This document shows, piece after piece, positions 33,090 to 46,400 of a DNA stretch of 64,000 bases. The notes beneath the pieces are model-generated. The model saw only the letters and a list, made by a program, of their open reading frames with translations. It was not told the DNA's origin and did not search any database. A program made the position numbers and the translations under genes. This stretch comes from Triticum aestivum (lineage: Eukaryota > Streptophyta > Magnoliopsida > Poales > Poaceae), in NCBI RefSeq assembly GCF_018294505.1, contig NC_057801.1:851753583-851817582 (forward strand). Direction: 5' to 3'. Position 1 is the stretch's first letter, and each line of letters starts with the position of its first letter.

Positions 33090-35175
33090 CTACCTCAGAA
33101 AAAAGGGAAGGCCAAATTCCCTCCTAGCATCAGAAGCCAACTCATAAGTGGTTTGGTTAGAATGAGGACTCCAAGAAATACCCAGGTAGTTCCAGATGCG
33201 CTGGCTAAAATTACAAGCAAAGAAGAGGTGCGCTCTGTCCTCATGAGATGCCAAGAGGCATAGGACACATGTGTCATCTTGGATAATCCAATGCCACCGC
33301 TGCATTATGTCCCTAGTATTTAGTCGATCCATCAATAAGAGCCACCCAAAAACCTTAATCTTGAGAGTACAAGAGCAATTCCAGATCCACCTGAAAATGG
33401 GGTCAACCACAGTGTCTGAAAAGCAGGACAAGTAATAGATCCTGGACTGATAATCACCAGTTTTGGAAGGCCATTTCCAGACATCATTATTCCCATCTTG
33501 AAGATTAAGCAAAGGAAGCATCTCCTGCAGTTGATTAAACTCCTCAAAGGCCTGAGCGGAGAGAGGCAGATGGAGATTATCAGTGAAATCAGACAGCTCC
33601 ATAATATCCTTAACTGTGAGAGTGTCATCGATCACAAAAGAGTGGAGCCGCGGAAACTGATGTTGCATGCTAACCATATTGCTGCCAAGTTGCCAACGAT
33701 CAAGCCAGAAGATCACCGTATCTCCAGATCGAATTAGAGGAACTGCCAACTTGCAAAACTTATCATATAACTTGAACACGTCCCTCCACCAGAAAGAACC
33801 GCAGATTTGAGTGGCTTGGGGGGGCGCAGCGGCATAATAAGTGTCCCAAATAAGTGATACCCATGGCACGTCCAATTTATTAAAGAACTTAAAAAGATGC
33901 TTGATGAGCAAAGCATCATTTAGAGAGCTCAAGTCCAGAACTCCCAGCCCACCCAAAGATTTAGGACGACATACCAAGTCCCAAGCCGCCAAGGATTGCC
34001 GGGGAGTATCCGTATTCCCTCTCCACAAGCATTGTCTCATAATCCGTTCAATCTGCTTCAATATACCCTGTGGCAGCGATAAGGTGCAAAAGAAATATAT
34101 TGGTATAGAACTAAGGACTGATTGCAAGAGCTGTAGCCGGCATCCTTGATTCAAGAGGCAGGAAGACGCAGATAATTGCCTCTCAATACGATCCACCAAA
34201 GGCAACAGATCATAAATTGTTGGCCTAGATGTGCCCATTGGCAAACCCAGGTAAGTGAAAGGCATGGAACCAACATCACAACCAAGCAAAGAAGCAACAC
34301 ACTTGCCCTCGTCATCACCCATATTGACAGGTATCAAAGATGACTTACTAAAATTCACTTTTAGACCGGTTGATCTGGCAAAAACTTCAAGCATTTCTTT
34401 GAAAGCAAATAACTGGCTGTCAATAGTAGGAAGAACGATGAGGGTATCGTCAGCATATTGAATGATCGGATACTCTTTCGAGGTCGTTGGGATTGGTAAG
34501 GTGAGGATATTTCTAGAGCACATCTCATTTACAACCGATTGGAGCAAGTCCACCGCGATCACAAAGAGCAAAGGAGACAGTGGATCTCCTTGGCGAACAC
34601 CCGAACGACAGACGAAATGATTCCCAGGCACTCCATTCAAAAGAACCGAAGAAGAGCCCATGGACAGAATGCTGTCAATCCAACTTGTCCAACAGTCATC
34701 AAATCCCTTGCATTTCAAAATCCGAAGAATCAGCTCATGCTCAATGGTGTCGAACGCCTTTGCGAAGTCAAGTTTTAGGAGAATGATAGGCCTCTTGGAA
34801 GCTTTGCATTGGTGGATATACTCAAAACACCACGCCAGACAGTCTTGAATGGATCGACACCGGAGGAAACCATATTGGTTGCGGTGGATACATTTCAAGA
34901 TGACACCCTGAAGACGATTTGCCAAAAGCTTGGTTAAGAACTTTAAACATGCATTAGTCAAAGATATGGGCCGGAAATCACCGACATATTCAGGGATCAG
35001 CTTCTTCGGAATGAGAGTGATAAGAGATGTAATGAGACACTCCAAATTACATTTCCCCTCATAAAATTCTTGAACAAGTTTCATAAAATCCTCTTTCAAA
35101 ATAGGCCAACATTTCTTCAAGAAAAGCCCAGAAAACCCGTCAGGTCCCGGAGTGCGGTCAGAAGGCATATTCTTA
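33090..35175 (-). pseudogene. LINE-A reverse transcriptase, 3' part of ORF2
   Basis: The minus strand continues from the piece at 42,241-42,990 across the LINE-B insertion: VIKNMPSDRTPGPDGFSGLF, GDFRPISLTNACLKFLTKLL, LKLDFAKAFDTIEHE, GVRQGDPLSPLLF and the catalytic IQYADDTLIVL. After these come PFTYLGLPMG and a zf-RVT domain (LKIKVFGWLLLMDRLNTRD, then CVLCLLASHEDRAHLFFAC). The RT core is intact in itself, but the ORF is split by 7 kb of LINE-B. The tail shifts frame after 33,110. Confidence 0.88.
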
Positions 35176-35841
35176 ATTACCGCATTCTTGAAATGAGATT
35201 TTGGGCGGATAGGCTGATGGGAGACCCAACGGCTCCTATACGGACTGGCGACGCGGTCGTCTCGGGCGATGGTGGCGACGACGTTGCACAGGGCCTCGTC
35301 CCCGCCGATCACGGCGTCGTCGCTCTGGTCCCGGCGGGGGGCCAGGCGGGGGGATGGTCGACGGCTCGCTCCCCTGCACCCAGGCGGATGGGCGAGCCCC
35401 CCACGGGCATGGTTAAGTGGTCGGGGAGCCGTTTTTTGGCTCTGGCGGAGGAGGAGTCGGATGGCGAGGAGGAGGCGGTGATTGGCGGCGACGGGTTGCC
35501 AGAGGCGGGCGGCCTGCACCATTGGCGACTGCGTGTCGCGGGCCGAGGAGCTTGGGGGCTCTCTCAAGGCCGGACGTCGGCGTGCCTTTGCGCCTAGTGG
35601 CTGTGGCCCGCGTCGGGTCGCGGCGGCCGTGCGCAGGGTGCCGGGTTCTTCATGGGGTCGCGAGGGACAGGGCTCCCTTGCGGTGGCTGATGCGGGGCTG
35701 CTCCTGCAGCATGCACTGGATCCCCCACGCCCGGCGACGGAGCTTCCTGTGGCGGCGGCGGCGGCGCAGCCGGCGCTGGAAGAGGAGCGTCCTAGGGTTG
35801 CGGCGGCTACGCCTGTGTCTTGGGTGGGCCGGCCCGCTGGG

Positions 35842-38306
35842 ATGGCGCCCGGCCCATCTACGGGGCAGCAGTGGGCTGGCGCCCAGTCTCCGGACAGGCC
35901 CGGGGTGCAGGGAAACGAGGCAGTCCGGGCCCAGCCCGGCCCACAGGAGGCAATCCAGCCCGTTTCGCCAAACCCAGCGCGGCCATATAAATGGCTCTGG
36001 ATCCCTCACGGAACCCTAACCCCCTCGCTAGGTTTCCCTGCTTCTGCCGCGGAGGTGCGACGTTTCGGCCATTCCGCACGCTTCCTCTCACCCACCCCTT
36101 CCCCTCCTCCACTGCGACGCTCCTTCGCGGAAGTTGTGTCGATGGGCTCCAAGCAAGACCGCCATGGGGAAAAGCCCCCCATGGATCCGCCGCGGGACCG
36201 TAACCATGGCCGGGCCGACGATGAAGGTGGCTGGGGGCCGCCGCCAGCGTGGTGGCTCAAGGAGCAGGAGTGCAAGAAGAAGCAGAAGGCAGAGTACAAG
36301 CAGCGCGGCCTAGAGCTCAAGCGCAAGGGCCTGCAGCCTGCGGCGGGCGGCGAGCGGGGCGGCGAAGCTCAAGCGAAGAAGAAATCCAAGCCTGCGGGGG
36401 CGGCGGCCTCTAAGCCGCCCCTCCCGCCCAGATCTGAGGCGCCGGGCTCGTCCAAGGGCACGGAGGAGGAACCCATCCCCATTGAGGAAGCCGATGGCCC
36501 AGCGTGCTTCAGGTGCGGGCTCACAGGCCACTATCAGAACCTGTGCACCTTCACGCCCCTGTGCGTGGTGTGCACCAAGGAGGGGCACACGTCGGTGCAG
36601 TGCCCGACCCGCGGCAAGCCCCTGCTCCTCCAAACTATGGGCCATGCCATCTCTGGCGAAGGCTTCTTCTGCCTCCAGTACCCAGAAGATTCGCGGGAGG
36701 AGCCTCAGATCCAGTTGGGGGCCAACGCGGCGGTGCTCTCCACTCCGTCCGGCGCGCTCACGTTCGAGATCCTTCAAGTGGAGCTGCCTCATCTGTTTGA
36801 GGGTGAGTGGGATTGGCAGATCTCACCATTGGAGGGTGGGGCTTTCTCGGTGGTTTTCCCGGATCCGGCGATGCTCAGGATGGCAACACGAAGCGGCAAA
36901 CTTTTCCTCTCTCTCAACAATTTAATGGTGGATATCCGTGATGCGGTTCTCGAAGCTCCCAAAGCTCTGGCGATGCCCAAGGTGTGGGTCAAACTGGGCG
37001 GAGTTCCACCAAAGCTGCGGCGCTCCGACCTGCTCATGGCGGCTACCACCATGCTCGGCCGCCCCCTGCGGATTGACGAGGAGACTCTCATCCGCCCGGG
37101 CCCTGTGCGCATGCGCTTCGCATGCCGCAGCCCCCGCAAGCTGCATGGACTGGTGCAGATCTAGTTCAATGGCGAGGGGTTCAACATCCACATCAAGCCC
37201 GAACTCCCCCCGGAGCAACTCGCGGCGCCCGCCTTGCCAGTCCCACCTCCTCAGCACGGCAAGGGTCCGGATGGGGCGGGGCGCGACGACCCCAGGGACG
37301 AAGATAAGGCGGCAGATGATAGCATGGGGGACGATTCCATTGACACGGCGGCCTGGGAGAAGTTGGGCATCAACGACAAGGGCGGCGCGGCGAACCGGCG
37401 GCGATGCTTTCGTTCGAGTTGCCGCTGGAGGGGAGGTCCACGGAACTGGCGCTCTCAATCCCAAACCAGTATGGCTCAAACCTGGGCTCGGTCACGTCCC
37501 CCCCGGTGCGGGCGGTGGCGGAGGCCGATGCGGGCCATCTGGAGGAACCGCTGGGAGAGGCGAACACTCCAATCGCGGTGTCAGTGGACTCGCTGCCTCT
37601 TGCCTCGCTCTCCCCGTCTCAAGGAGGCCACAGCTCCAACAAGCTCGGCGCGTCGCAACAGCTCAAGAAGGTGGCCATGCGCAAGGTCAGCGCGGAGGCA
37701 GGGCGCACCGTGGAGCTCCTGGGTGCGCCGGAGACGCCCCGTCAGGCGGTGATGGCGCTGGCGGTGCCCAGCCCGGCCCCGACCGCGCTGGAGACGTCCA
37801 AGATGGCGTCTTTCCCGAAGGCCAAGCGATCCAAGGCCGTCGTGGAGGGGCAGGTGGCCCCTGTGCGTGCCAGCACGCGGGCCAAGGGCACCAAGGGGAA
37901 CATGCCTTCGCTCCAACGCGCCCAACTCCTTCAAGCGCAGAAGAATCTGGAAACCTCAGGTAACCCACTTCCCCGTTTTGCAATCTTGGACGCTTTTTCG
38001 GATGATCATCTAGGTGAGGTGCTGACGAAGAGTGTGGTTGCCCCGATGGGCGAGGGCGGGGTTTGCGAGCTCATCTCGCTGGTGCGTGCCAAGGAGATGG
38101 CACAGGCGGCACTCGCAGCGGTGGCTGCCCAACACGCGGAGCGCTTGGCTATCGAGGGTGAGACCTCGACAGAGCCATTGCTCCAGCCCGAAGGGGAGAC
38201 AGCAACAGGGGTTGCTGCTCCCCCCTCACCTTGCTGCGACAAGGTGAGGCGCGTGGCCAAGGCGATCACCTCCAGAGGTGTGCGCCTGCGTAACCGCGTT
38301 ATTTAG
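35842..38306 (+). pseudogene. LINE-B ORF1 (gag-like, two zinc knuckles)
   Basis: The start is uncertain; the frame is open from 35,482, with ATGs at 35,842 and 36,142. The order is a Pro/Ala-rich region, RRSFAEVVSMGSKQDRHGEK, a charged Lys-rich segment, then two CCHC knuckles, CFRCGLTGHYQNLC and CVVCTKEGHTSVQC (36,504-36,603), and a conserved region ending RFACRSPRKLHGLVQI. A TAG at 37,162-37,164 replaces what is probably Trp. A frameshift near 37,390-37,404 follows. The rest reads to a TAG at 38,304-38,306. This family's product coats element RNA. Confidence 0.82.
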
Positions 38307-41300
38307 ATGCGGGCGTTGTTTTGGAACATCCGTGGCTACGGCCACTCGGGGAGGCGTACCCAACTCAGAGATTACATCCGCAGGGAAGGGATAGATATCG
38401 TAGGGCTCCAGGCAACCATCAAATCTGATTTTCGACACCAGGATGTCTTAGCCATAGATCCCCTTGAGCGTTTTTCGTGGCACCATAGTCCGGCAAACGG
38501 TCATTCAGGTGGCATGTTGCTGGGTTTCTGTGGTGCCACTTATGAGGTGCTGTCCTGGGAGGCAGGCACCTTCTTCCTTGCTGCCAATATACGCGTGAGA
38601 GCCTCGCTTTGCGAACTCGTGGTCGTGCAAGTTTACGGCCCGGCTGATCACTCGCGCTCGGCTGAGTTTCTGGGAGAACTCGAAGCCAAGGTGTTGGCAG
38701 TAGCTGCAACCCATGTACCTCTTATGGTGGGTGGCGATTTCAACCTTATCCGCTCCGATGCGGATAAAAGCAATGATAATATCAACTGGCCAAGGGTGGC
38801 CATGTTTAATAACGTAATTGCGTCAATGTCACTTAGGGAAGTGACAAGGACTGGGGCAAGATATACTTGGACTAACAAGCAATTAGCCCCGGTTCGATCC
38901 ATTTTAGATCGCGTGTTCATGTCTCCGGAATGGGAAGTGGTGTTTCCACTTAGCTCGCTCCTGGCAAAAACACGGATCGGCTCGGATCATGCTCCTCTTA
39001 TCTTATCTTCAGGGGAAGATAAGATTCGTCGTAGCCCACGCTTCTTCTTTGAAACAGCGTGGTTCGAAGTCCCTGACTTTGACGCTATCTTTAGGGAAAG
39101 ATGGATAAGAAGTGTCCAAGCCACGGGCCAGCAGCGCGGCCCTTTGGAGTTCTGGAATGCGGTCGAGGGACGCCTGCGCGCAAGCCTCAAGGGATGGGGT
39201 GCGAACCAGGGGCGGGATGACAAAGTTCTAAGGGCGCGGCTTCTCGCCGAGATTGCAACCCTTGATACACAAGCTGATGCGTGCTCTTTCTCGGAGCAAG
39301 AATGGGCGCACCGATACGCCTTAGAAGGGCAAGTCGAAGCGTTGCTTCGTTCGGAGGAGGAATATTGGAGGCATAGGGGAGGCCTCAAGTGGACGCTCAA
39401 GGGTGATGCGAACACTGGCTATTTCCACACATACGCGAATGGGCGCCGCAGAAAATGCCTAATCCTTAGACTGCAGACGGAGCAGGGGCTCCTCCTTCAG
39501 CAATCGGAGATCAGCAAACATATCTATGACTTTTACATCACCTTGATGGGGACAGACGAACCTCAACGTGCGCGACTGCGAGAGGATGTGTGGCTTCCAG
39601 CACAGGAAGTCTTAGATTCCGAGAATGACGAGCTGGGGCTCGCGTTCCTCCCCAAGGAAATCGACGATGTTATCCAAAGTATGAAATCTGACACGGCACC
39701 GGGGCCCGACGGGTGGCCGGTGGCGATGTTCAAGCATTTCTGGCCACTATTGCGTGAACCCATCTTTGCGGTGTGCAATGGCTTCATGCGTGGATTCGTG
39801 GATATAGCTAGGCTAAACTACGGAGTGCTACCGTTAATCCTGAAAGTGCCTGGTGCGGACAATATTCGCCAATACAGGCCAATTGCGCTCATTAATGTCC
39901 CTTTCAAAATCTGCGCCAAAGGGTGTGCCACTAGGTTATCTCCGATAGCTCACCGCACCATTAGCCGAACCCAATCTGCCTTCTTACGTGGTAGATACAT
40001 CTTGGAAGGCCCGCTCGCGCTTCAAGAGACCCTGCACGAACTTAGACGCACGCACGAACCGGCGATTTTACTCAAACTAGACTTCGAAAAGGCCTACGAC
40101 CGCGTCAACTGGGATTTCCTTAGACAAATCCTAGTTAGCCGAGGATTCTCGTCGACATGGGTTCACAGAGTAAAGCAGTTGGTCTCAGGGGGCCATACTG
40201 CGGTCTCGGTGAACGGAGAAGTAGGGAACTTCTTCAGAAACAAGCGTGGCTTACGCCAGGGTGACCCTATGTCACCGCTTTTGTTCAACTTCGTGGTTGA
40301 TGTGCTTACGGCCTTGCTTTGTAAAGCAACGGAGGCAGGCCACATCAAAGGGGTGTTGGGGCACCTCATCCCAGGGGGATCTCGCACTTACAGTACGCGG
40401 ATGACACGCTTCTGTTGTTCCAACCGGACATACATAGCGTGGCCACGATCAAAGCTCTATTGATCAGTTTTGAACTCATGTCGGGCCTCAAGATCAACTT
40501 CCACAAATGTGAAGTGATGCCCATAGGGTTAGGTTCGTCTGAGAGCAAGCGTATCGCGGACCAGCTTAACTGCAAACTTGGCAACCTCCCGTTTACCTAC
40601 CTGGGCTTACCATTGGATGCCAAGTGTATCTCGATAGATGGTTGGGCCCCGCTTTGGACTAAGGTCGGTGGGCGGATGTGCCCGTGGAGAGGGAAGTTCA
40701 TGTCCTCCGCAGCTAGGCTAATTCTCACGAATGCGAGCCTATCCTCGCTGCCGCAATTTGCGATGGGATTGTTCCTACTGGCAGAAGGCGTTCATGTCAA
40801 GATGGACACGCCCAGGTCTCGTTTCTTTTGGGAAGGGACGGGACCAAAACGCAAGTACCACATGGTTCGTTGGGATGCGGTGTGTCGTCCCAAAGACCTC
40901 AGGGGGTTAGGGATCACTAACACTCGGATCCTTAACATTGCTCTTATGTGCAAGTGGATTTGGAAACTGTCGCAGGGAGCGACGGGCCTGTGGGCAGATC
41001 TGCTACGTGCTAAGTATTTCCCGAGCGGCAATTTCTTCGAAGGCAGGGCGCGGGGCTCTCCCTTCTGGAATGACCTTCAGGCGGTCCATCCGGCTTTTGC
41101 TCTTGGCGCCAAATTTGGAATTGGGAATGGCCGCTCGGCCCGCTTTTGGCTAGACAGGTGGGTGGGTGGGGCGCCCCTCTGGGAACAATTTCAGGACTTA
41201 TATGTCCTGGCTGTCAATCCGGAATAGAAGGTTGCTTCGGCACTCGCCTCTAACCCGCCGGAGATCCACTTCCGTCAGGAGTTAACGGGTCCTGAACAAG

Positions 41301-41854
41301 CCCTCTTAGAAGAGCTGTTAGCCCTCATTCTTCCGGTGACACTGTCCCCTTCTGCTGACACGGTCACCTGGACTCTCACCTCGTCCGGCAAATTTACGGT
41401 TAGATCACTCTACCGCAGGTTGTGCCAGGGTCAGGGCCCGGCCTTCCCGATGCCGCCGGGACTGTGGGCTGCGCGTATGCCGCTTAAGATCAAGGTGTTT
41501 TTCTGGCAACTTTTTCGTGATAGACTTCCCACTTCGGCCAATATTGCCAAACTCAATGGCCCGTCTTCTGGCCTTTGCGCCATTTGCAACACCGCGGAGG
41601 ATGCGAATCACGTGTTCTTCCGTTGCCCTCTCGCGCGTTTTGCTTGGAGTGCAGTCCGTGAGGCCACCAACTCCACATGGGACCCGCACTCGGCTAGGGA
41701 CCTAGCGGCCATAGTTGCAACGATGAATGGAGGCAATAAGCGCGTGCTCTGGAGTTGCCTAGGTGCCTTGGCTTGGGCGATGTGGCTCACCAGGAACAAA
41801 TTAGCAATCGAGGGAGTTTTCCCTTCTCACCCTGCTAACATTTTGTACAAATGA
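38307..41854 (+). pseudogene. LINE-B ORF2 (endonuclease, reverse transcriptase, zf-RVT)
   Basis: ATG at 38,307 directly abuts the ORF1 stop. The APE-type endonuclease shows ALFWNIRGYG, GGDFNLIRSD and SDHAPLIL, but the usual catalytic Glu of LQET is Ala (VGLQATIKS). The RT has DTAPGPDGWPVAMF, YRPIALINVPFKICAK, LKLDFEKAYDRVNWD and GLRQGDPMSPLLF. One base is missing in the G run at 40,374-40,378, moving the catalytic LQYADDTLLLF to another frame. A TAG follows at 41,225-41,227. The zf-RVT domain ends the ORF (LKIKVFFWQLFRDRLPT, then CAICNTAEDANHVFFRC). At least three lesions exist, so this copy is dead. Confidence 0.88.
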
Positions 41855-42240
41855 ACATCTTTCTGCAGCAGTGGAGTCCGTTGGCGAGGTCTAAGGATGC
41901 GGAGAAAATGAAGATAGCTCAAGATTGTCTTCGTCAAGTCTACCTTTTGGCTAGGGAGCCAACCGCCACTCCTTCGTCGTGAAGTGGCTTTTTGTCAAGC
42001 GAGCGAGCCTGCGTGCTCTAAGCTCTTGGCTTTTAGCCTATATTAGACTCGCTGTGACCGCATGTGCCTTTTGGCCTGCCGCTACTCCTGTGCCTCCGTG
42101 CACGTCTCTCCTAAGCCTCCGTGCTCGTTCCGCTACGTTTTTATGGTTTCAGTACTGTTAACACTGCCTATGTTGGGGGCTTTATTAATTTAAAGCCGGA
42201 CGCTCCTAGCGTCTTCGTTCTAAAAAAAAATTACCGCATC

Positions 42241-42990
42241 TACCTCCGAGTCCATGAACGGTAAAGACAACTCCTCCAGACCATCAATCCTGGTAATTAA
42301 TGTGTCTAGATCAAAACCCATTTGAATGCCTTTTGATTGTCCCATTCATTGGTTAAAATCAGCCCAGAACATCCCCGCCAACTGTTGATGATCCGTGACC
42401 ACATCACCCTCCACAGTCTTGATCGAGGAGATAGCATTCTTACGAAATCGTTCTGTAGCCATGGCATGAAATTTTTTTGAATTCTCTTCACCAACTTTGA
42501 TGTTTCTGATCGTGCAACGCTGCTTCCAGTAAATAAATTGCCAATGCAAGACATCTTCAAGATGCAACTTAACAATTCTACGAAAAATGAACTCCGGCCT
42601 ACTCAACGGCCTAAGTTCCTCAAGGTTGTCCAGGAACATAATCACTTTATTGCAATCAGCAATTAGAGCTTTCACTGTGGACAAATTTAAATGCCATTTC
42701 TTGAGAGCATAATGGAGGGACTTAAACTTAGCCGAGATTGTTAGGGCCATCGACGATTTTACCACTGGCCTATTCCAAACTTCAGCAACACAATCAGCAA
42801 AACCAGGCAGATCAACCCAATAGTTCTCAAAGCGGAAAACCTTTGCCTAGGGGATACTGGTGGCAATCGAGACCACACACGGCACACGATCAGAGGCAGT
42901 GCGTGCGAGTGGGAAAACCATCATGTTGGGGTGGTCCGATGTCCAAGCAACCGACGTGAAAAACCAATCGATCTGCTCAAGAAGTGGTGA
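42241..42990 (-). pseudogene. LINE-A ORF2, 5' piece
   Basis: The minus strand begins SSPLLEQIDWFFTSVAWTSD and ASDRVPCV, the end of an APE-type endonuclease. The usual catalytic His of SDH is Arg here. It continues LKKWHLNLSTVKALIADC and FHAMATERFRKNAISSI. A stop follows IATSIP, and a frame change near 42,350 precedes LPFMDSEVDAVI, which joins the RT at the LINE-B target site. Confidence 0.82.
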
Positions 42991-43408
42991 AGATTGCATA
43001 TTCGATTATATTCAATTTGGTAATGCTTAGGTTATTTAAAAAATGAAATGCCTTTGTAACATTTGAGTTTTCGTCGGAAACCCTGATACTTCGAAAAAGA
43101 TTGTCCATTTTGTACACGGAGTGTATCCAGTTTTTGTCGTAACCCTCTCTACTTTTTTGCACATGCTATTTGTATGAAATTATGATACCATGCCAACTTT
43201 CAACCTTTTCTGAGTTCATTTCAAATGCTTTTCAATTTCAGGGTCATTTAGCTGGAAAAAAAATCAGTAAATGCATGAAAAAGAATTTGTTTGCACATAA
43301 AATTTCTTCGCGTTTCAAATGCCAAAACACATAATTAACTACCCTAACTATTACAGACATTCCCTCCTGGGTGTGAAACACAGAAGAAAGTGATGATAGT
43401 GAAGCCGA

Positions 43409-46400
43409 TCACATCCCAGATCTTTGGGTGTGAAACTTTTTCTTCTCCTGTGTCCCTTTGCACCGTAGCCAGGGAAAATCTTCATCATTTAACTGGATGC
43501 TCGGGTCAATATTCACTGTGAATGGAGCAATTTCATCAAACTTTTCATAATCTTCTGACATGTCTGTCTTGTCATCCACTCCCACGATGTTTCTTTTTCC
43601 TGAAAGAACTATGTGGCGCTTTGGCTCGTCGTATGATCCATTCGCTTCCTTATCTTTTCTTTTTCTCGGCCTGGTAGACATGTCTTTCACATAAAAAAAC
43701 TGCGCCACATCATTGGCTAGGACGAATGGTTCGTCTGCATACACAAGATTGTTGAGATCCACTGTTGTCATTCCGTACTGTGGGTCTTCCGTTACCCCGC
43801 CTCGTGTCATATTGACCCATTTGCACTGAAACAAAGGGACCTTCAAATCACCTGATCCATAGTTAAGTTCCCATATGTCCTCTATGTAACCATAATATGT
43901 TTCCTTTCCCGTGTTGGTTGTTGCATCAAAGCGGACACCACTATTTTGGTTGGTGCTCTTCTTATCTTGGGCGATCGTGTAAAATGTATTCCCATTTATC
44001 TGGTACCCTTTGAAAGTCATTATATTCGAAGATGGTAACTGGGACAGCGAGTACAAGTCATTTTGAATATCGCCATCATTCAGGGCATGTTTCTGCAACC
44101 AACCGGCGAAAGTCCTCGTTTGTTCGCGTGTAATCCAGTCGTCAGACTTCTCGGGGTGTTTGGACTGTAGAAAATTCTTGTTTTCCTCCATATACGGAGC
44201 CACCAAGGCGGAATTCTGTAGAACTGTGTAGTGTGCTTCAGTGAGAGAATGCCCGTCCATACATATTATTTGATGCCCTCCTAGCGTGCCTTTTTCCTTC
44301 CAGTCTGCCCTTATGCCGCGATTCAGGAACACCAATCGGCTTAAGGTCAGGAATAAAGTCAATACAAAACTCAATGACCTCCTCATTGTGATGGCCCTTC
44401 GAGATGCTTCCTTCTGGCCTAGCACGGTTATGAACATATTTCTTCAAGACTCCCATGAACCTTTCAAAAGGGAACATATTGTGTAGAAATACAGGACCCA
44501 AAACGTTAATCTCTTCGCAAAGGTGAACTAGGACGTGCATCATGATGTTGAAGAAGGATGGTGGGAACACCAACTCGAAACTGACAAGACATTGCACCAA
44601 ATCATTCTGTAATCTTGGTATGATTTCTGGATCGATTACCTTCTGAGAGATTGCATTGAGGAATGCACATAGCTTCACAATGGCCAATCGAACGTTTTCC
44701 GGTAGAAGCCCTCTCAATGCAACCGGAAGGAGTTGCGTCATAATCATGTGGCAGTCATGAGACTTTAGGTTCTGGAACTTTTTCTCTGCCATATTTATTA
44801 TTCCCTTTATATTCGACGAGAAGCCAGACGGTACCTTCATGCTGAGCAGGCATTCGAAGAAGATTTCCTTCTCTTCTTTGGTAAGAGCGTAGCTGGCCTG
44901 ACCCTGATGTATGTCGTCTTTTCCGTGCATACGTTGCTAGTCCTCCCGTGCCTCTGGTGTATCTTTTGTCTTCCCATACACGCCCAAAAAGCCAAGCAGG
45001 GTCACACAAAGATTCTTCGTCACGTGCATCACGTCGATTGCGGAGCGGACCTCTAGGTCTTTCCAATATGGCAGGTCCCAAAATATAGATTTCTTCTTCC
45101 ACATGGGTGCGCGTCCATCAGCGTCCTTCGGAACAGGTTGTCCGCCAGGACCCTTTCCAAAGATTACCTTCAAATCCTTGACCATATCATGTACATCAGC
45201 ACTAGTACGGTGGCGAGGCTTCGTCCAGTGATCCGCCTCACCTTTGAAATGCTTGCCTTTCTTTCTTACGGGATGCCTGCTCGAAAGAAATCGACGATGT
45301 CCCAGGTACACATTTTTCTTACAACTATTCAAATATATACTGTCGGTATCATCCAAACAATGCGTGCATCCGCGGTATCCCTTGTTTGTCTGTCCTGAAA
45401 GGTTACTGAGAGTAGGCCAATCATTGATGGTCACGAACAGCAACGCCTTTAGGTCAAATTCTTCCCCCATGTGCTCATCCCACGCACGTACACCTGTTCC
45501 ATTCCACAGTTGTAAGAGTTCTTCAACTAATGGCCTTAGGTACACATCAATGTCGTTGTCGGGTTGCTTAGGGGCTTGGATGAGCACTGGCATCATAATG
45601 AACTTCTGCTTCATGCACAACCAAGGAGGAAGGTTAGACAAACATAGAGTCACAGGCCACGTGCTATGGTTGCTGCTCTGCTCCCCAAAAGGATTAATGC
45701 CATCTGTGCTTAGACCAAACCATACGTTCCTTGGGTCACCTGCAAACTCCTCCCAGTACTTTCTCTCGATTTTTCTCCACTGCGAACCGTCAGCGGGTAC
45801 TCTCAACTTTCCGTCTTTCTTACGATCTTCTGCGTGCCATCGCATCGCCTTCGCATGCTCTTTGTTTTGGAACAAACGTTTCAACCGTGGTATTATAGGA
45901 GCATACCACATCACCTTGGCAGGAATCTTCTTCCTGGGGCGCTCACCCTCAACATCACCATGGTCATCGCGACTGATCTTATAACGCAATGCACCGCATA
46001 CCGGGCAAGCATTCAAATCCTCGTACTCACCGCGGTAGAGGATGCAGTCATTAGGGCATGCATGTATATTTTGCACCTCTAACCCTAGAGGGCAGACAGC
46101 CTTCTTTGCTTCATACGTACTCTCGGGCAATCGTTGTCCTTTGGAAGCATATTCTTTATCATTACGAGCAACTTTCCAAATCCCTTGTCAGATACACCAT
46201 TCTCTGCCTTCCATTGCAGCAATTCAAGTGTGGTACCCAACTTTTTTTTGTCAGCTTCGCAATTCGGGTACAACAATTTCTTGTGATCCTCTAACATGCG
46301 CTGCAACTTCGTCCTCTCCAGATCACTTGCGCAGTTTCTCTTTGCATCGGCAATGGCCCGACCTAGATCATCAGCGGACTCATCTGATGCCTCTTCTTCA

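Larger units (their letters stand above)
35176..42240 (+). mobile_element. LINE-B, plus strand, nested in LINE-A
   Basis: AATTACCGCAT flanks the insert (35,176-35,186 and 42,230-42,240). The body is 35,187-42,229, about 7.0 kb, ending in TTCGTTCT followed by an A-run. Joining the flanks restores DSEVDAVIKNMP in LINE-A ORF2. It contains ORF1 and ORF2 in order and is nearly full length. Confidence 0.92.
32773..43021 (-). mobile_element. LINE-A, minus strand, with 17-bp target duplication
   Basis: ATTATATTCAATTTGGT occurs at 32,773-32,789 and at 43,005-43,021. The element body is 32,790-43,004. A T-run follows the left duplication, so the 3' end is at the left. The 5' end at the right starts within the endonuclease, so it is 5'-truncated. 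Excluding LINE-B the element is about 3.2 kb. It lies inside the CACTA. Confidence 0.92.

Noticed and set aside
35176..35567. N-terminal 120 residues of the long minus-strand frame 35,567-33,090
   Set aside because: They are antisense of LINE-B. The LINE-A protein is interrupted at the AATTACCGCAT site and truly continues at 42,241.
35408..36019. Arg-rich frames overlapping LINE-B ORF1
   Set aside because: Shadow frames of the GC-rich ORF1 coding strand.
45244..45984. 246-residue plus-strand frame
   Set aside because: Antisense of the well-supported TNP2 transposase.
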